From positions 6,634,001 through 6,698,000 of the forward strand of contig NZ_CP042968.1 of the NCBI RefSeq assembly GCF_001693515.2: DNA of 64,000 bases. Direction: 5' to 3'. The position numbers and the translations under genes were made by a program. How positions within the stretch are numbered: the first letter of the stretch is position 1; the number at the start of each line of letters is the position of its first letter. The stretch is from Bradyrhizobium paxllaeri (lineage in GTDB: Bacteria; Pseudomonadota; Alphaproteobacteria; Rhizobiales; Xanthobacteraceae). This document shows, one piece after another, positions 28,686 through 37,189 of the stretch. The notes under the pieces were generated by a model that saw nothing but the letters and a program-made list of their open reading frames with translations, was not told the origin of the DNA and searched no databases.

Positions 28686-29021
28686 TCACTCGGCAGGCAC
28701 GGCCACCGCCGTCTGGACGCTAAGCCAGACGACGCCATTCTCCACCTTGGTCGGATGCGCGCGCGTGCATCCTTCATCGGGCGCGACCGCCGTGCCGCTC
28801 TTCAGTTCGATGACGAAATTGTGCAGCGGACAGGTGACGCGCTTGTTATGGACGATGCCCTGCGACAACGGTCCGCCCTTGTGCGGACAGCGGTCGTCGA
28901 GCGCAAACACCTCGTCATCGCTGGTCCGGAATACCGCGATGTCTCCGGAGGCCGTCCGCACCACACGCGAGCCGAGAACGGGAATATCGTTCAGCGTCCC
29001 GATTTCGATCCATTTGGTCAT
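28686..29021 (-). CDS. nirD: Nitrite reductase small subunit NirD
   Basis: A 111-residue Rieske-fold partner of NirB in cytoplasmic NAD(P)H nitrite reductase. Both ligand pairs are present (DDRCPHKGG and VTCPLHNF), so this NirD probably carries a [2Fe-2S] cluster; the E. coli NirD lacks these residues. It overlaps nirB by four bases (ATGA) and is followed 12 bp later by the nitrate reductase. Confidence 0.95.
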   Translation of the reverse strand: MTKWIEIGTLNDIPVLGSRVVRTASGDIAVFRTSDDEVFALDDRCPHKGGPLSQGIVHNKRVTCPLHNFVIELKSGTAVAPDEGCTRAHPTKVENGVVWLSVQTAVAVPAE

Positions 29022-31477
29022 GCGAGTTCCAGCTCCGCCAGCGGGGTGAATTCGTTACGATCGACGCCGCGCTGGGCGCGCGCCGCCCAGGGATCGCTCT
29101 GCGAGAATTGCTGCGAATGGGCGAAGCGGCTGAACAGCGCCTTGCGATTGGCGACGTCGTCGACCACCTGCTTGCGGATCGCGTCGAGACCGATCCGGTC
29201 GCACCACTTGTACATGCGCTCCAGATACCAGCCCTGCTCGCGATAGAGCTGCGTCAGGGCAGCGATGATCTCGAGCGTCTCTTCCTCCGTCGCGACCTTG
29301 GTCAGGAACTCGGTGCCCTTGATGTGCAGGCCGGCAGCACCGGCGAAGTGAATCTCGTAGCCGGAATCGACGCAGACGACGCCGACGTCCTTGCAGGTCG
29401 CCTCCGCGCAGTTGCGCGGACAACCTGATACCGCAAGCTTCACCTTGGCCGGCGTCCACGAGCCCCACATGAACTTTTCGAGCTTGACGCCGAGGCCGGT
29501 CGAATCCTGCGTGCCGAACCGGCACCATTCCGAACCGACGCAGGTCTTCACCGTGCGCAATCCCTTGGCATAGGCGTGACCCGACACCATGCCGGCAGCA
29601 TTGAGGTCGGCCCAGACCGCAGGCAGATCCTCCTTCTTGACGCCGAGGAGATCGATGCGCTGCCCGCCGGTCACCTTGACGGTCGGAATATTGAACTTGT
29701 CCGCAACGTCGGCGATGGCGCGCAGTTCGTCCGGCGTCGTGACGCCGCCCCACATCCGCGGCACGACCGAATAGGTTCCATCCTTCTGGATGTTGGCGTG
29801 AACGCGCTCGTTGATGTAGCGCGACTGCTGATCGTCGCGATATTCGCCGGGCCAGGTCGCGAGCAGATAATAGTTCAGCGCCGGCCGGCAGGAGTGGCAT
29901 CCGTTCGCCGTCTTCCAGTCCATGAACTTCATGACGTCGGGAATGGTCTTCAATCCATTCTCGACGATGACGCGGCGCGCGTCGTCATGGCTGTGATCGG
30001 TGCAGGCACACATCGGCTTGACCTTCGGCGCCGCCGAATAGTCGCCGCCGAGCGTGAAAGCCAGAACCTGCTCGACAAGACCGGTGCACGAGCCGCACGA
30101 CGACGATGCCTTGGTGTGGGCCCGCACGTCGTCGATCGTGAACAGCTTCTTTTCGCTGATCGCCTTGACGATGGTGCCCTTGCAGACGCCGTTGCATCCG
30201 CAGATTTCCGTGTCGTCGCTCATGGCGGCGACCGAGTTGTTGCCGCTGTGGCCGCCGTCGCCGAGATTGGCGGCGCCGAACACCAGCCGCTCGCGCATGT
30301 GCGAAACGTCGGTACCGTCGCGCAAGTGCTGGAAGTACCAGGGGCCGTCGATGGTATCGCCGTAGAGCACGGCGCCGACGATCTTCTTGTCGCGCAGGAT
30401 GATCCGCTTGTAGACGCCGCGGGAGGCGTCCTGCATCACGATCTCTTCCTTGTCCGCGCCCGGTGCGAAGTCGCCGGCGGAGAACAGGTCGATTCCGGTT
30501 ACCTTCAGCTTGGTCGAAACCACCGAACCGTCATACGTGGCAAAACCCTTCATGGCGAGATGGTTGGCGCAGACCTTGGCCTGGTCGAACAAGGGAGCGA
30601 CGAGACCGTAGGTCTGGCGCCGATGCTGGACACATTCGCCGACAGCATAGATTCGCCCGTCATAGGTCTGCATGGTGTCGGAGACGACGATGCCGCGCTC
30701 GCAATGCAGGCCCGCCTTGCGCGCCAGCTCGAAATTGGGGCGGATGCCGACCGCCATCACGACCAGGTCGGCCGGGAGCTCCTCGCCGTCGGCAAAGCGC
30801 ACGCCGGTCACGCGATCGGTGCCGAGGATCGCCTCGGTCTGCGCCGGCATCTTGAACACCATGCCGCGCTCTTCGAGCGACTTGCGCAGCAATCCGCCGG
30901 CGACCTGATCGAGCTGACGTTCCATCAACGTGTCGAGCAGATGCACGACGGTGACGGTCATGCCGCGCTTCATCAGGCCGTTGGCCGCTTCAAGGCCGAG
31001 CAAGCCACCGCCGATCACCACCGCATTCTTGTAGCTCGTCGACGCCTGCACCATATGCTCGACGTCCTGGATGTCGCGAAAGCCGATGACACCAGGAAGA
31101 TCCTTGCCGGGAAGCGGCAGCATGATCGGGTTTGAGCCCGTAGCGATCAGCAGGCGGTCGTAAGGCACCCGCGCGCCCTCTTTCGTCACGACCTCGCAGG
31201 TGCGCCGATCGATCATCTCGATCATTTCGCCCTTGCGCAGCGTGATGCCGTTATCGTCGTACCACTGCTCCGTGTTGAGCATGATGTCGTCGACGGTCTT
31301 CTCGCCGGCAAGCACGGGCGACAGCAGAATGCGGTTGTAGTTGCCGTATGGTTCGGAGCCGAACACGGTGATGTCATAGAGATCGGGCGCGCGGTCCAGC
31401 AGCAATTCCACCGTGCGGATGCCGGCCATGCCGTTGCCGATCACCACCAACTTTGGCTTGTTCACTTTATTGAGCAT
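29018..31477 (-). CDS. nirB: Nitrite reductase large subunit NirB
   Basis: An 819-residue NAD(P)H-dependent siroheme nitrite reductase forming ammonium. In order it has: an FAD domain (LVVIGNGMAGIRTVELL at the start), an NADH domain (NAVVIGGGLLGLEAANGL), a BFD-like [2Fe-2S] domain (CGCNGVCKG...SSCGSCTGLVEQ) with a second Cys cluster (CACTDHSH...NGCHSC), and the siroheme/[4Fe-4S] domain with TCVGSEWC and SGCPRNCAEATC. It is the first gene of nirB-nirD-nasC. A candidate promoter and a structured leader lie in the 130 bp upstream of its ATG. Confidence 0.96.
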   Translation of the reverse strand: MLNKVNKPKLVVIGNGMAGIRTVELLLDRAPDLYDITVFGSEPYGNYNRILLSPVLAGEKTVDDIMLNTEQWYDDNGITLRKGEMIEMIDRRTCEVVTKEGARVPYDRLLIATGSNPIMLPLPGKDLPGVIGFRDIQDVEHMVQASTSYKNAVVIGGGLLGLEAANGLMKRGMTVTVVHLLDTLMERQLDQVAGGLLRKSLEERGMVFKMPAQTEAILGTDRVTGVRFADGEELPADLVVMAVGIRPNFELARKAGLHCERGIVVSDTMQTYDGRIYAVGECVQHRRQTYGLVAPLFDQAKVCANHLAMKGFATYDGSVVSTKLKVTGIDLFSAGDFAPGADKEEIVMQDASRGVYKRIILRDKKIVGAVLYGDTIDGPWYFQHLRDGTDVSHMRERLVFGAANLGDGGHSGNNSVAAMSDDTEICGCNGVCKGTIVKAISEKKLFTIDDVRAHTKASSSCGSCTGLVEQVLAFTLGGDYSAAPKVKPMCACTDHSHDDARRVIVENGLKTIPDVMKFMDWKTANGCHSCRPALNYYLLATWPGEYRDDQQSRYINERVHANIQKDGTYSVVPRMWGGVTTPDELRAIADVADKFNIPTVKVTGGQRIDLLGVKKEDLPAVWADLNAAGMVSGHAYAKGLRTVKTCVGSEWCRFGTQDSTGLGVKLEKFMWGSWTPAKVKLAVSGCPRNCAEATCKDVGVVCVDSGYEIHFAGAAGLHIKGTEFLTKVATEEETLEIIAALTQLYREQGWYLERMYKWCDRIGLDAIRKQVVDDVANRKALFSRFAHSQQFSQSDPWAARAQRGVDRNEFTPLAELELA

Positions 31478-31584
31478 GCTCTGCCTTCTGATCCAGGTTC
31501 CGACGGCCTCGCTCGACTGCGCAACTCTGCATCGTCGATCGGCGAAATTATTGATGATTGAGGAGCGCCCATCGGCGGGCAGAG

Positions 31585-31606
31585 CGATCGTCGACTATGA
31601 CGATCG
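31585..31606 (-). promoter_or_regulatory. nirB leader hairpin with A1/G4 hexaloop (ANTAR-target-like)
   Basis: On the nirB strand, eight-base arms CGATCGTC and GACGATCG enclose exactly six bases, ATAGTC. The NasT/NasR-type ANTAR antiterminators bind paired hairpins with six-base loops that have A at position 1 and G at position 4, as here. It starts two bases after the predicted start site. A second hairpin downstream (GCCC-GCCGAT-GGGC) also has six loop bases but G at position 1. I see no clear U-tract terminator, so this remains a candidate. Confidence 0.4.
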
Positions 31607-31618
31607 AAATCTCACGTA

Positions 31619-31634
31619 TTCAAGAGACGTGCCA
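31619..31634 (-). promoter_or_regulatory. Near-consensus sigma-54 promoter toward nirB
   Basis: On the minus strand, TGGCACGTCTCTTGAA has a perfect -24 element and correct spacing. The -12 element reads TTGA instead of TTGC, a change in a nearly invariant base. Start of transcription would be near 31608, giving a leader of about 130 nt before the nirB ATG. Plausible for a nitrogen-controlled operon but weaker than the opposite promoter. Confidence 0.4.
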
Positions 31635-31707
31635 ACGCCGAACCCGTAGCTTTTCGGGCACAACGCGTGGCTTCAGCCGATGAAACGGTAATTGAACGCC
31701 TTTTAGG

Positions 31708-31757
31708 GTGCACAAATGCCCAAAAAATCACCCACCCGGGCTATCCATTGTGCACAA
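31708..31757. promoter_or_regulatory. GTGCAC palindromes, candidate NtrC-type activator sites
   Basis: GGTGCACAA (from 31707) and the perfect 10-bp palindrome TTGTGCACAA (31748-31757) stand about four helical turns apart. They lie 235-285 bp upstream of the sigma-54 promoter for the transporter and about 75-125 bp upstream of the one for nirB. The TGCAC core resembles NtrC half-sites (TGCACC...GGTGCA), which act at enhancer distance. Assignment is inference. Confidence 0.35.
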
Positions 31758-31992
31758 CGCGAATGCGCCGCTGCGAAGGAGCGGCAAGGTGGCCGCGGAG
31801 ACGGCACGACACGGGCAAGCCGGTTTTTGGAGACGCTTTTCCGTTAATATTTCGCACAGCATAATAAAACACCACTCTGCACGTTCGGGCGGCTGGTTTT
31901 GCCGACAAACGTAGCAGCGGCCGCATTCCCGGCAGTTTGTCCGCGCCCGGCAAGGCTCTGCAAATACACGCAAACTGACGCGCCGGTTTTTC

Positions 31993-32008
31993 TGGCACAC
32001 GAATTGCT
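31993..32008 (+). promoter_or_regulatory. Sigma-54 (RpoN) promoter of the nitrate transporter
   Basis: TGGCACACGAATTGCT has GG at 31994-31995 and GC at 32006-32007 with ten bases between, matching the RpoN consensus TGGCACG-N4-TTGCW at all but one weak position. Start of transcription would be near 32019, about 107 nt before the transporter ATG at 32126. This fits control by nitrogen status through NtrC. Confidence 0.75.
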
Positions 32009-32125
32009 GACGATAGAAGCGAGAGTGCGCCTCAACGACGAGACGACTCGCTTCCCAACATTCCGTCCCTTGTGCCGAGACCACCGCGCCGCGCGGTGTC
32101 GCGCGCCAATGTTCGAGGCTGCTCG

Positions 32126-33385
32126 ATGAAGTTTGCTGAATTCAAGAAGGCCGGCCATTGGCCCACGCTGCTCGCCGCCTTCCTCTATTTCGACATAAGC
32201 TTCATGGCTTGGGTCGCGCTTGGTCCATTGATCGTCTACATCGCGCACGACATGAACCTTGCCGTCGACGAGAAGTTCACCCTCGTCGCTATCCCGGTGC
32301 TGGCCGGTGCGCTGCTGCGGGTTCCGATGGGCTTGCTCGCCGATCTCATCGGAGCCAAGCGAACCGGAATCATCGCGCAGATCGTCGTCATCCTTGCAAC
32401 GGCCTGGGTTTGGTATTTCGGCCTTAACAGCAAACTCGCGATCGAGGTGTTCGGTCTCGCGCTCGGCATCGGCGGCGCGTCATTCGCAGTGGCGCTGCCG
32501 CAGGCGAGCCGCTGGTATCCGCCGCAATATCAGGGCGTGGTGATGGGAATCGCCGGCGCCGGCAATATGGGCGTCGTGCTCGACACGCTGTTCGCGCCGT
32601 CGATCGCCGAACATTGGGGCTGGCAGGCCGTGTTCGGCGTGCTGCTGGTTCCGATGCTGCTGATCCTCGCCTATTACGTCTTCGCCGCCAAGGATGCGCC
32701 TGGCGAGCGCAAGCCAATTTCGCTGAAGGCCTATGGCGCCCTGCTGCGCGATCCCGACAGCCGCTGGTTCATGTTCTTCTACTTCATCACCTTCGGCGGT
32801 TTCGTCGGGCTGGCCAACGCGCTGCCGCTGTACTTCACCGTGCAGTATCATGTGTCCGGCGTTGCGGCGGGCCTGCTGGTGGGCTTGATCGTCGCTTTCG
32901 GCTCAGGTTTCCGTCCCGTCGGCGGACTGATCGCCGATCGCATCGGCGGCATTCGCTCCTTGTCGATCCTGTTTGGCGTCGTCGTCGCCGCGTATCTCAT
33001 CATCGCCTTCATGCCGGAGGGGCCGGCCGCACCGACGTCGACCGGCTGGGCCTTCACGCAGATGCCGCGCATTGCCTGGATCTCCGTGCTGCTGTTCTCC
33101 ATCGGTGTCCTTGCGCTCGGCATGGGAAATGGCGCGGTGTTCCAGCTCATTCCGCTTCGCTTCCGTCACGAGATCGGCCTGATGACCGGCCTGGTCGGCT
33201 GCGCCGGCGGCATCGGCGGCTTCTTCCTGGCCAAGGCGCTCGGCATCGCCAAGGGAATGACCGGCGGATTCGGCGCGGGCTTCCTGTTTTTCGGCCTGCT
33301 GGCATTGCTTGGTTTCCTCGGACTTGCCATGGTCAAGGTCCGCTGGCGCACCACATGGGGCGCCGCATCGGGAGCGCGGGTCTGA
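32126..33385 (+). CDS. NarK/NasA-type MFS nitrate/nitrite transporter
   Basis: A 419-residue major-facilitator transporter with about 12 membrane helices. It begins MKFAEFKKAGHWPTLLAAFLYFDISFMAW, a common start of assimilatory NarK-like carriers. MFS loop signatures are present: MGLLADLIGAKRTG after helix 2 and GGLIADRIGGIRSL in the second half. GAGG precedes the ATG at 32126. It is divergent from the nitrite/nitrate reductase genes, carries its own sigma-54 promoter and is followed by the kinase-phosphatase gene, together forming a nitrate assimilation unit. Confidence 0.92.
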   Translation: MKFAEFKKAGHWPTLLAAFLYFDISFMAWVALGPLIVYIAHDMNLAVDEKFTLVAIPVLAGALLRVPMGLLADLIGAKRTGIIAQIVVILATAWVWYFGLNSKLAIEVFGLALGIGGASFAVALPQASRWYPPQYQGVVMGIAGAGNMGVVLDTLFAPSIAEHWGWQAVFGVLLVPMLLILAYYVFAAKDAPGERKPISLKAYGALLRDPDSRWFMFFYFITFGGFVGLANALPLYFTVQYHVSGVAAGLLVGLIVAFGSGFRPVGGLIADRIGGIRSLSILFGVVVAAYLIIAFMPEGPAAPTSTGWAFTQMPRIAWISVLLFSIGVLALGMGNGAVFQLIPLRFRHEIGLMTGLVGCAGGIGGFFLAKALGIAKGMTGGFGAGFLFFGLLALLGFLGLAMVKVRWRTTWGAASGARV

Positions 33386-33402
33386 CCACGCGCGCTACCA
33401 TA

Positions 33403-33446
33403 GCGTTTTCGAGCGAAGTGCTTACCGGTTCGCGTGAAGAAAACGC
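33403..33446. repeat. Palindromic intergenic repeat (GCGTTTTC/GAAAACGC)
   Basis: The arms GCGTTTTC (33403-33410) and GAAAACGC (33439-33446), with an inner pairing around GAGCGAA/TTCGCGT, match a dispersed repeat widely seen between genes in Bradyrhizobium and relatives (from general knowledge). It lies between the transporter and kinase genes and could affect read-through or message stability. Confidence 0.6.
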
Positions 33447-33477
33447 GTCGATAGTAAAGGCTTGACAGGCCGCGCGG

Positions 33478-35190
33478 GTGACGATCGGTTCGCAACGAAA
33501 TCTCGGGGTTCGCGTCGGCTTCGTCAGCGAGACCGGCAAGCGGTCCGCCAATGAGGATTACGTCGGGACGTGTCTCGGCCGGTCCGGCGTAAGCAATCGC
33601 GACATCGTCGCCGCGGTTGCCGACGGCGTCGGCGGACACAAGGGCGGGCGCGAAGCTGCCGAGCTCGCGGTGCGTTGTTTCATCGACGCTTATTATTCGC
33701 TCCCGGAAACACTCGGCGTGCGCCGCCGGGCGTCGCGTTCGCTGGAAGCCGCCAATAGCTGGATCTACACGCAAGGCCGCACCGATCCCCAGCTCAGCGG
33801 CATGAGTTGCGCCTTCTCCTCAATCATCCTGTCGCGGCGGCTTTGCCACATCATTCACATCGGCGACACCCGCGCCTACCGCCTGAGCGAGGGACGCCTG
33901 GAGCGGCTGACCACGGACCACATCGCCGGACGCGGCGATCTCGCGCACCTGCTCAACCGCGCCATCGGCTTCGAGGATTTTGCCCGCTTCGACTACGCCA
34001 CCGTCGGGCTGCGCCAGCACGACCGGCTCTTGATCTGCAGCGACGGTGTTCATGGCGTGCTGGCCGATCACCGCCTGCAAGTATTGTTGAGCGAGCGCAC
34101 CTCGCCGGAGGAATCCGCCCGCGCACTGGTCGATGCCGCGCTCGATGCCGGCTCGACCGACAACATGACCGCGCTGGTGCTCGACGTCGTCGACCTGCCG
34201 CCTGCCGACCGCGACGAGCTCACCCATTCGATCGCGACGCTGCCAATTCTGGATCTGCCCGAAACCGGTGACGTCGTCGACGATTTCACGCTCGGCGAAA
34301 TATTGTCTGACGGACGCTACAGCCGGCTGTTCAAGGCGATCGACAAGCGGCAGGGCCGCGAACTCGTGCTGAAGTTTCCGCATCCGCGCGTAGCGAGTGA
34401 GGGCTCCTATCGCCTCGCTTTCGTCCGCGAGGCGTGGGTCGCGGCGCGCGTGCGCAGCCTGTGGATCGGCGAGATCATCGAACTGCCCGCCGAGCGGCAG
34501 ACCCGTCTCTATTCGGTGATGCCGCTTTACGAAGGCGAGACGCTGGAACAGCGGCTCAACCGCTCGCCGCAGCTTTCGCTGGCCGAAGGCATCGGCATCG
34601 CGACCAAGCTGGCGCGCGCGGTGGCGACCCTGCATCGGGCCGGCATCATCCACCGCGACATCAAGCCCGACAACGTGATCCTGCTGAAGGCCGGCGGATT
34701 GCGGCTGGTCGATCTCGGCGTTGCACGCGTGCCGCTGCTGGAGGATTTTCCGGCCGAGGATATTCCGGGCACGGCAAGCTACATGGCCCCGGAGCTGTTC
34801 GGCGGCCGGCCCGGCGACGAGTTTTCCGATCTGTATGCACTCGGCGTCACCGTGTACCGGATGTTCACCGCGGCTTACCCGTATGGCGAGATCGAACCAT
34901 TCTCGCGGCCCCGCTTCGGCAAGCCCTCCTCCCTCTCGCGCTATCGTCCCGATCTGCCGGCCTGGCTGGATGCTGTGGTCGGCAAGGCGCTCAACGTCGA
35001 TCCGGTGCAGCGCTATGGCGACGTCATCGAATTCTCGCATGAGCTCGAAAACGGCGCGATGTGGGCAAAGCCCGCCGCCACGTCGCGGCGCTCACTCTAC
35101 GAGCGCGATCCGCTGATGTTCTGGAAGAGCCTGTCCGCAGGACTGGTCGTGCTCGTCATCCTGCTTCTCGCATGGATCGTAAAAAACTAG
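33478..35190 (+). CDS. Bifunctional PP2C phosphatase / Ser-Thr protein kinase, membrane anchored
   Basis: A 570-residue fusion. Residues about 10-240 are a PP2C phosphatase with metal-site motifs NEDYVG, ADGVGGHKGG, IGDTRAYRL, CSDGVHGVL and GSTDNMT. Residues about 265-535 are a Hanks-type kinase with Lys299 (LVLKFPHP), a helix-C Glu in AFVREAWVAAR, catalytic HRDIKPDN (Asp394), DLG in place of DFG, and GTASYMAPE. One membrane helix (LSAGLVVLVILLLAWIV) ends the protein, so both domains face the cytoplasm. The start is GTG. The same gene pairing occurs beside nirBD/nasA in Pseudomonas aeruginosa, implying a conserved role in nitrate assimilation that is not defined. Confidence 0.93.
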   Translation: MTIGSQRNLGVRVGFVSETGKRSANEDYVGTCLGRSGVSNRDIVAAVADGVGGHKGGREAAELAVRCFIDAYYSLPETLGVRRRASRSLEAANSWIYTQGRTDPQLSGMSCAFSSIILSRRLCHIIHIGDTRAYRLSEGRLERLTTDHIAGRGDLAHLLNRAIGFEDFARFDYATVGLRQHDRLLICSDGVHGVLADHRLQVLLSERTSPEESARALVDAALDAGSTDNMTALVLDVVDLPPADRDELTHSIATLPILDLPETGDVVDDFTLGEILSDGRYSRLFKAIDKRQGRELVLKFPHPRVASEGSYRLAFVREAWVAARVRSLWIGEIIELPAERQTRLYSVMPLYEGETLEQRLNRSPQLSLAEGIGIATKLARAVATLHRAGIIHRDIKPDNVILLKAGGLRLVDLGVARVPLLEDFPAEDIPGTASYMAPELFGGRPGDEFSDLYALGVTVYRMFTAAYPYGEIEPFSRPRFGKPSSLSRYRPDLPAWLDAVVGKALNVDPVQRYGDVIEFSHELENGAMWAKPAATSRRSLYERDPLMFWKSLSAGLVVLVILLLAWIVKN

Positions 35191-35219
35191 CCCGACATTC
35201 CCTGGGGAATGTCGGGCTA
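35188..35219. terminator. Strong bidirectional-type terminator between convergent genes
   Basis: A perfect 15-pair stem (35188-35202 with 35205-35219) closes over a two-base centre. On the minus strand it is followed by GTTTTTTACG, an intrinsic terminator for the aldehyde dehydrogenase. On the plus strand it includes the kinase stop codon. Confidence 0.88.
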
Positions 35220-35262
35220 TATCACGTGAGCGACGCAAGCCAGGCTCGCTTCGCGTTTCGGT

Positions 35263-36699
35263 TCACACCCCGGTCTGGGTGATGAACTTGGTGTTGAAAT
35301 AGCCTTCCATCGCCTCGGTGCCGCCTTCCGAGCCATAGCCGGAATCCTTGACGCCGCCGAACGGCACTTCGGGCAGCGCGAGGCCAAAGCTGTTGATCGA
35401 AACCATGCCGGCTTCGATAGCCGCACCGATCGCGGTCGCCGTCTTGGTCGAGCTGGTGAAGGCGTAGGACGCCAGACCGAACGGCAGACGGTTGGCTTCC
35501 TCGGCCACCTCGTCGAAGGTCGAGAAGCGGGAGATCAAGGCCAGCGGCCCGAACGGCTCCTCGTTCATGGCGCGCGCATCCTTCGGCACGTCGCTGACCA
35601 CCGTCGGCTCGAAGAAGTAGCCCTTGTTGCCGACGCGGTGACCGCCGGTCTCGAGCTTGGCACCCTTGCCGACGGCATCCTGCACCATGCCCTCGATGGC
35701 GGTGACGCGGCGCGGATTGGCTAGCGAGCCCATCTTCGAGTCGGGATCGAGGCCGTTGCCGACCTTCATCGACTTGGCGCCTTCGACGAACTTGTCGACG
35801 AATTCACGGAACACATCGTCCTGCACCAGCATGCGGGTCGGCGAGATGCAGACCTGGCCGGCGTTGCGGTACTTCGCCGCCGCGAGAATCTTCGCCGCCG
35901 ACGAGACGTCCGCGTCCTTGAACACGATCGCCGGCGCATGGCCGCCGAGCTCCATGGTAGCGCGCTTCATGTGCAGGCCCGCCAGTGCGGAGAGTTGTTT
36001 GCCGATGACGGTCGACCCGGTGAAGGAGATCTTGCGGATCACCGGATGCGGAATGAGATATTCCGAAATCTCCGACGGCACGCCGTAGACCAGGTTGACC
36101 ACACCATCAGGCACGCCCGCATCGACGAACGCCTTGATCAGTTGCGCCGGAGCCGCCGGGGTTTCCTCGGGCGCCTTCACGATGATCGAGCAGCCGGCCG
36201 CGAGACCCGCGGAGAGTTTGCGGACGACCTGGTTGATCGGGAAATTCCACGGCGTGAAGGCGGCAACCGGGCCGACCGGCTCCTTGACCGCGATCTGGTA
36301 GACGCCGGGGCCGCGGGCCGGGATCACTCTTCCATAGGCGCGCTTGGCTTCCTCGGCGAACCACTCGATGATGTCGGCCGACAGCATCGCTTCGATCTTC
36401 GCTTCCGCCAGCGTCTTGCCCTGCTCCATCGTCAACAGCGGCGCGATTTCCTCGTTGCGCTCGCGCATGATCGCGGCCGCCTTGCGCATGATCCGGCAGC
36501 GGTCGAACGGCGCCACCGCCCGCCAGGCCTTGAAACCCTTGGCGGCCGCTTCCAGCGCTTCGTCGAGATCGGCGCGGTCGGCATGCGCGACGGTGCCGAT
36601 GGTTTCCTCTGTCGCCGGGTTGAGAACGGCGATGGTCCTGCCCGACTGGCTCGGACGCCACTTGCCGTTGATGAAGAGCTGGGTATTCGAATATGCCAC
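35263..36699 (-). CDS. gabD: NAD(P)-dependent succinate-semialdehyde dehydrogenase
   Basis: A 478-residue aldehyde dehydrogenase family enzyme. The best family match by its blocks is GabD-type: [35 protein letters not shown] in the N-half, catalytic Glu in [13 protein letters not shown] and catalytic Cys in [12 protein letters not shown]. It oxidises succinate semialdehyde to succinate in GABA breakdown, or a related aldehyde. The start is GTG behind GGGAGAA. It is monocistronic with a strong terminator. Other semialdehyde dehydrogenases in this subfamily cannot be excluded. Confidence 0.85.
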   Translation of the reverse strand: MAYSNTQLFINGKWRPSQSGRTIAVLNPATEETIGTVAHADRADLDEALEAAAKGFKAWRAVAPFDRCRIMRKAAAIMRERNEEIAPLLTMEQGKTLAEAKIEAMLSADIIEWFAEEAKRAYGRVIPARGPGVYQIAVKEPVGPVAAFTPWNFPINQVVRKLSAGLAAGCSIIVKAPEETPAAPAQLIKAFVDAGVPDGVVNLVYGVPSEISEYLIPHPVIRKISFTGSTVIGKQLSALAGLHMKRATMELGGHAPAIVFKDADVSSAAKILAAAKYRNAGQVCISPTRMLVQDDVFREFVDKFVEGAKSMKVGNGLDPDSKMGSLANPRRVTAIEGMVQDAVGKGAKLETGGHRVGNKGYFFEPTVVSDVPKDARAMNEEPFGPLALISRFSTFDEVAEEANRLPFGLASYAFTSSTKTATAIGAAIEAGMVSINSFGLALPEVPFGGVKDSGYGSEGGTEAMEGYFNTKFITQTGV

Positions 36700-37189
36700 G
36701 AGACTTTCTCCCTGTCTTATTGTGGGCCGCCGAACGGCGAGCGATCCGGCAAATTTCAGGCGCCTTTATGATGGAAGCCCGGACGGATTGCAAAATGGAT
36801 TCAGTTGCGTACGACCGCATGACCAGCGCAAAGCACTGCTGCGGTCTACATCCTTCCCTGTCTCACCGATCAGCTCCGATCCCACGACATCACCCGTGAA
36901 TTACATCGTCGCCGTCGACTAGTCGCGCGCGTCCTCGAGGCGTTCGCAGGTCCTGGAAGTGTTCGTCTCAGGCCAGGAGCTGCGCGTCGATGGGCGACAG
37001 CGCTGGGCGGCGTGAATGGAGAGTTTGCAGGGATCGTTCGAAGCGAAGACACCGAACGCCTGATGCCGCAACTCCGGACGGTGGCTGACATCTTCAGCGT
37101 TCGTCGGCGCCTATTGCGTTGTTGCAATTAGTTCGCATTTGCAATATAGATACAAGTAATTCGCATTTGCAAAAAATGGGGAGGTTTTC
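36700..37189. other. 490-bp divergent gap between gabD and the peroxidase
   Basis: No gene is supported. The right-hand 70 bp are AT-rich and carry two direct repeats next to the peroxidase start. The rest shows no clear structure. Confidence 0.5.
37132..37172 (+). promoter_or_regulatory. Two 13-bp direct repeats before the peroxidase gene
   Basis: TTCGCATTTGCAA occurs at 37132-37144 and again at 37160-37172, 28 bp apart start to start, in an AT-rich stretch ending 18 bp before the GTG start. A third TTGCAA lies at 37122-37127. Identical tandem sites so close to the ribosome site suggest a repressor or activator binding region. Confidence 0.5.

Larger units (their letters stand above)
31478..32125. 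other. 648-bp divergent control region between nirB and the nitrate transporter
   Basis: No gene is supported here. Short open frames exist on both strands but have no ribosome sites or family features. The region holds a sigma-54 promoter facing the transporter (31993-32008), a weaker one facing nirB (31619-31634), a leader hairpin for nirB (31585-31606) and GTGCAC palindromes at 31708-31757. It is also more AT-rich around 31840-31880 than the flanking genes. Confidence 0.7.

Noticed and set aside
29576..31135. 519-codon plus-strand frame inside nirB
   Set aside because: Antisense to a fully recognisable NirB; low-information composition.
33403..33446. Palindromic repeats read as CRISPR or mobile element ends
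   Set aside because: They are single copies at unrelated gaps, without regular spacing, spacers or a transposase.
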